In this document: piece by piece, positions 61,501 through 64,000 of the stretch
How the letters are laid out: the number at the start of each line of letters is the position of its first letter
Position numbering within the stretch: the first letter of the stretch is position 1
Assembly (NCBI RefSeq): GCF_037038585.1
Contig: NC_092560.1
Location: 54,782,049 to 54,846,048, forward strand
Direction of reading: 5' to 3'
Length of the DNA: 64,000 nt
Source of the DNA: Patagioenas fasciata
Taxonomy: Eukaryota; Chordata; Aves; Columbiformes; Columbidae
Program-made: the position numbers and the translations under genes
The notes under the pieces: model-generated
Told to the model about the DNA's origin: nothing
The model's input: the letters and a program-made list of their open reading frames with translations, nothing else
Databases searched by the model: none

Positions 61501-62591
61501 TGCAGCTGGTCCCTGGGCTCTTCTTCCAGCAGCACCTGCAGTGCACAGCCAGGATTGGAGCTGGCAGCTTGCCAGCACCCAGTGCCATCAGCCCCTTGCC
61601 CCGCCCAACGCTGTCCTTACAAGCGCTGGTGCTGGGGGCCTTGTCCCCTTCCCCGGAGCCAGCGCCTATCCCCTCACCTTGATATTCTCTGCCAGTTTGT
61701 ATCTCTGGCAGAACAGATCTAGGCCCTGGGACAAACCGTTGTACGTTGCGGCTCTGAAGAGCATAGCCACGCTTTTAAGGAACTTCAGCTTCCGTTCCTC
61801 GTCCTGGCAGCCGGGGGACAGAGAGACAAACAGGGAGCATGAGATGGGGACACACGGCCAGTGGCACTGTAGCGCTGGGGGTGCAGCGCCGGATGGAGAC
61901 CTGGCAGAAGCAGCTCTGCCCAGCCAGAGCCCTCCAGCAGCCCTGCAGCAGAGCCCCTGTCAGCAGACACCAGCTCAGCCGCCTTCCAAATGGCCACAGT
62001 TACCTTTTCCGGGCTGCTGACAAAGGCCGTGATGACATCCACATGTTCTGGTTCCAGGTGGTACACTGGTAACCAGCTGGCATCTAAGAAAGGAGGAGAG
62101 CAGGGAGGGCTACAGGGAGGGTGCGCAGGCAGGAAAGAGCAGAGGAAGGAGCTCTGCCCCCCATCCAGCCCTGTGCCGTTTGCCCTGGCACAGTCTTCCC
62201 CTGCGTGTCAGTGCTGGAGGGTGCCCGGCAGATGGGCTGCGATGCTGAAGCCAGGCAGGATGCGGGAAGCCCCCAGTGCAGCGGGTGAAGAACTCGCTTC
62301 AGCCCGCAGAGGATGAGCTGGGGCTGGCTCCCAGCTCGGAGCAGCCCTGCCATTCAGGCAGCATCACGCCCACCACCCGTGGGACGCCCCTGCCAGCGCG
62401 CAGGGAAACGTGATCCTGGCGTTGAACAGGGAGCTCTCACTGGCCCCCCGCTCTTTCCAGAAAATCAGGGCCCCTCACTCACCCATCTCCAGTTGCTGGG
62501 CCAGGCATAGCACATGGGACTCCACTGGAGAGCTGCTCTCCTGAGGAGCCCTGTCCTCCTTCAGGGCCATCCTGAGAAGTTTCTCCGCCAT
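55551..62591 (-). CDS. MROH family protein, gene copy 5 (complete, 19 exons, 765 aa, inverted)
   Basis: Exons in transcript order: 62483-62591, 62004-62083, 61678-61803, 61456-61535, 61221-61341, 61010-61099, 60517-60621, 60094-60262, 59434-59531, 58845-58994, 58485-58639, 58006-58150, 57749-57886, 57371-57547, 56851-57006, 56573-56674, 56090-56192, 55772-55831, 55551-55684. The stop TGA is 55553-55551. All splice sites and phases are conserved and the frame is intact. By eye the product differs from gene 2 at V444A and T628M. It is convergent with gene 4, their stop codons being 8.7 kb apart. Some variants (for example GAGGCACAC downstream of the stop) are shared with gene 4 only. Confidence 0.87.
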
Positions 62592-62594
62592 CTT
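62582..62594 (-). promoter_or_regulatory. YY1-like motif overlapping the gene 5 start codon
   Basis: It carries the same AAAGATGGCGGAG as at gene 2, on the minus strand. Confidence 0.45.
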
Positions 62595-62645
62595 TCGGGT
62601 TGGAGGAAAGAGGCTGGGCTGGTGAAGGGGGAAGCTTTGGCGCAA

Positions 62646-62795
62646 CGCCACGAGTCTGCCGGGGGCAGTGGGGAAGGACGGGGGTTGTGCTCGAGGAGTC
62701 CTCGCCACGAGTCTGCCGGGGGCAGCGGGGAAGGACGTGGGTTGCGCTCGAGGAGTCCTCGCCACGAGTCTGCCGGGGGCAGAGGGGAGTCTGCC
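62646..62795 (-). repeat. 57-bp minisatellite upstream of gene 5 (two full units)
   Basis: Units are 62661-62717 and 62718-62774, with the same two unit types as upstream of genes 2 and 4. Confidence 0.9.
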
Positions 62796-62815
62796 GGGGG
62801 CAGCTAGAATTCGGA

Positions 62816-62883
62816 TATGGTTGGATTCGATGACCTCAGGGGTCGCTTCCAACCAAAAGAAGTCTCCGATTCTGCAGTTCTCT
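62816..62883 (+). mobile_element. CR1 3'-terminal remnant upstream of gene 5
   Basis: This is the inverted counterpart of 12044-12111. Confidence 0.7.
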
Positions 62884-63365
62884 GAAAGAGGTGGGCTGCG
62901 CTCGGGGGCCAGTCGCCGTTTCCGTGCTCGCACACCCTCTCCTGTCACCGTCCTGCCGGACAGTGTGGGCTGGGGCCCGCAGCTGCGCTGAGCACATGCG
63001 GTGCAGTGGGCGTCACCAAGTGAGGTCACAACGGGCCCCACTGTGACCCTGCACTTGGGCAGGGAGGGGCAGGGTGTCCCATTGGCAGGCACAGGCCAGC
63101 TTAGCCCTGCGCACCTGGGTGTCCTTGGGGTGCCTCCAGGCCCCCCTTTGCCCTCATTTCTCCTCGGGACCTCCCTGTTGCCCTCCGCTGTGTCCCAGAG
63201 CCTGGTGTTCAGCTGGCTGGCTGCTCAGAACAGCAGCGAAGCTGCTCCTTTGGTGGCTCTGTAGAGATTTCTAGGGATTTCCGAGGGTGGGTAGCACAGA
63301 GGATGGACTTTGTTTAAGGTGTCTGCTGTCTCACCGCTTACAGAAGCTCTCAGTGGCTTGAGGAT

Positions 63366-63740
63366 AAACTAACCATGTAACCACGTGACAAAGCGTTGGA
63401 GCTGGCCGAGCACGAAAGGAGAAATCCAGGTGGTGAGGGGGTGAAAAAGGTGGAAAGGCTGAGGTACTAGATGCCGCCTTTGCCTCAGTCTTTAATACTC
63501 AGAACAGTTGTGCTCCAGGTACCCAGATCTTGAGTAACATCACTCGTCGCTTACAAGAGAACTGTATCATCAGGCCTAGTCAATATGGGTTCATGAAAGG
63601 TTTGACCAACCTGATGTCGCTCTACAAGAAGATGACCCAAGTAGTAGCTGAGGGAAAGGCTGTGGATGTTGTGTACTTAGACTTCAGTAAGGCCTTTGAC
63701 ACCATAACGCACAGCATTCTCCTGGAGAAGCTGCAGCTCA
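63366..63740 (+). mobile_element. Old CR1 LINE, 5' part only, truncated by a deletion
   Basis: It reads EVLDAAFASVFNTQ, SQYGFMKG and [16 protein letters not shown] on the plus strand and then stops at CTGCAGCTCA. In other units the next bases are TGGGCTGGG. Here the rest of the RT domain and the CR1 3' part are missing and the sequence continues directly with AAATTCACACCATC. Confidence 0.8.
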
Positions 63741-64000
63741 AAATTCACACCATCTCTCAAAGGAAGTAATGTGAAGGAAAAAAAAAAAATAATGCTTCCT
63801 TAAAAAAGAATCTAGTGTACTCTGAAAAATAAATACAATTATTTCAATCAAATAATGTCTACGAGGAGTCCTTCTTGAAAAACATTCGCCAGCTACTCAG
63901 ATACAGACACATTTTTGCATCTACAAAAACAAAACGAAACAAAACAATACAAAAGAAAACAAAACAAAACCAGAACCCCCCCCACACACACAAAAAACCA
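63741..64000. repeat. Start of the downstream spacer of a presumed gene 6 (minus strand)
   Basis: This is collinear with 51297-51560 in the same orientation: AAATTCACACC, an A-rich run, then the A-rich complement of the T-rich tract (63922-64000). In the other units this sequence lies downstream of an MROH gene, so a sixth copy on the minus strand is expected to the right of the window. Confidence 0.75.

Larger units (their letters stand above)
54281..63740 (-). repeat. Right arm of a 9.46-kb inverted repeat containing gene 5
   Basis: It pairs base for base in length with 38622-48081. Homology to the other units continues leftwards past 54281 as the proper downstream spacer of gene 5, so 54281 is the limit set by the truncated left arm. 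At 63740 this copy itself breaks, inside the old CR1. Confidence 0.92.

Overview
This window is avian genomic DNA. It is GC-rich, its genes are split into short exons with GT-AG introns of about 90 to 560 bp, and its interspersed repeats are CR1-type LINEs (reverse-transcriptase motifs [20 protein letters not shown] and FADD, plus an ORF1 GDSL-esterase fragment) and a retroviral-type solo LTR. It is dominated by one gene family: five near-identical copies of a maestro heat-like repeat (MROH) gene. I reconstructed the model by joining splice sites and checking phase. It has 19 exons, 2,298 nt of coding sequence and encodes 765 residues of stacked alpha-helical HEAT-like repeats.

Layout. Gene 1 (+) lacks exons 1-8 because the window opens in its intron 8; exons 9-19 lie at 456-4436. 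Gene 2 (+) is 12336-19376, gene 3 (+) 26025-33065, gene 4 (+) 39771-46811 and gene 5 (-) 55551-62591. Every complete copy spans exactly 7,041 bp from ATG to stop. Genes 1-4 form a head-to-tail array with periods of 14,940, 13,689 and 13,746 bp. The array then flips. Segment 54281-63740 is the reverse complement of 38622-48081 with no net indel, so genes 4 and 5 sit tail to tail around a 6.2-kb core centred near 51181. At 63741 the spacer that should lie downstream of a sixth, minus-strand gene begins, so the array probably continues beyond both ends of the window.

Spacers. Each spacer between genes holds, in gene orientation: a 3' UTR with AATAAA about 50 bp after the stop; single-copy-looking DNA; a CR1-like fragment; a solo LTR of 451 bp with a 6-bp target-site duplication (spacers 1, 2 and 3; a clean empty site in the inverted spacer 5); a T-rich low-complexity tract; an old, decayed CR1 in antisense; and the 5' flank of the next gene. 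That flank carries the last ~65 bp of another CR1, a 57-bp minisatellite (two units upstream of genes 2, 4 and 5, one upstream of gene 3) and an ATG embedded in a YY1-like motif. A younger 1,183-bp CR1 with an open RT C-terminal frame lies inside the old CR1 at the same site in spacers 1 and 5 only.

The most informative observation is the conflict between the two insertions. The LTR is shared by spacers 1, 2 and 3; the nested CR1 by spacers 1 and 5. Both have visible empty sites, so no simple duplication tree explains them without recombination or gene conversion between units. Gene bodies have constant length and differ by only one or two residues, while spacers vary, which fits an array under ongoing homogenisation. 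The inversion junction holds 1.1 kb of DNA found nowhere else in the window and includes a CR1 ORF1 remnant fused to CR1 ORF2 sequence. I found no RNA genes, CRISPR arrays or bacterial features.
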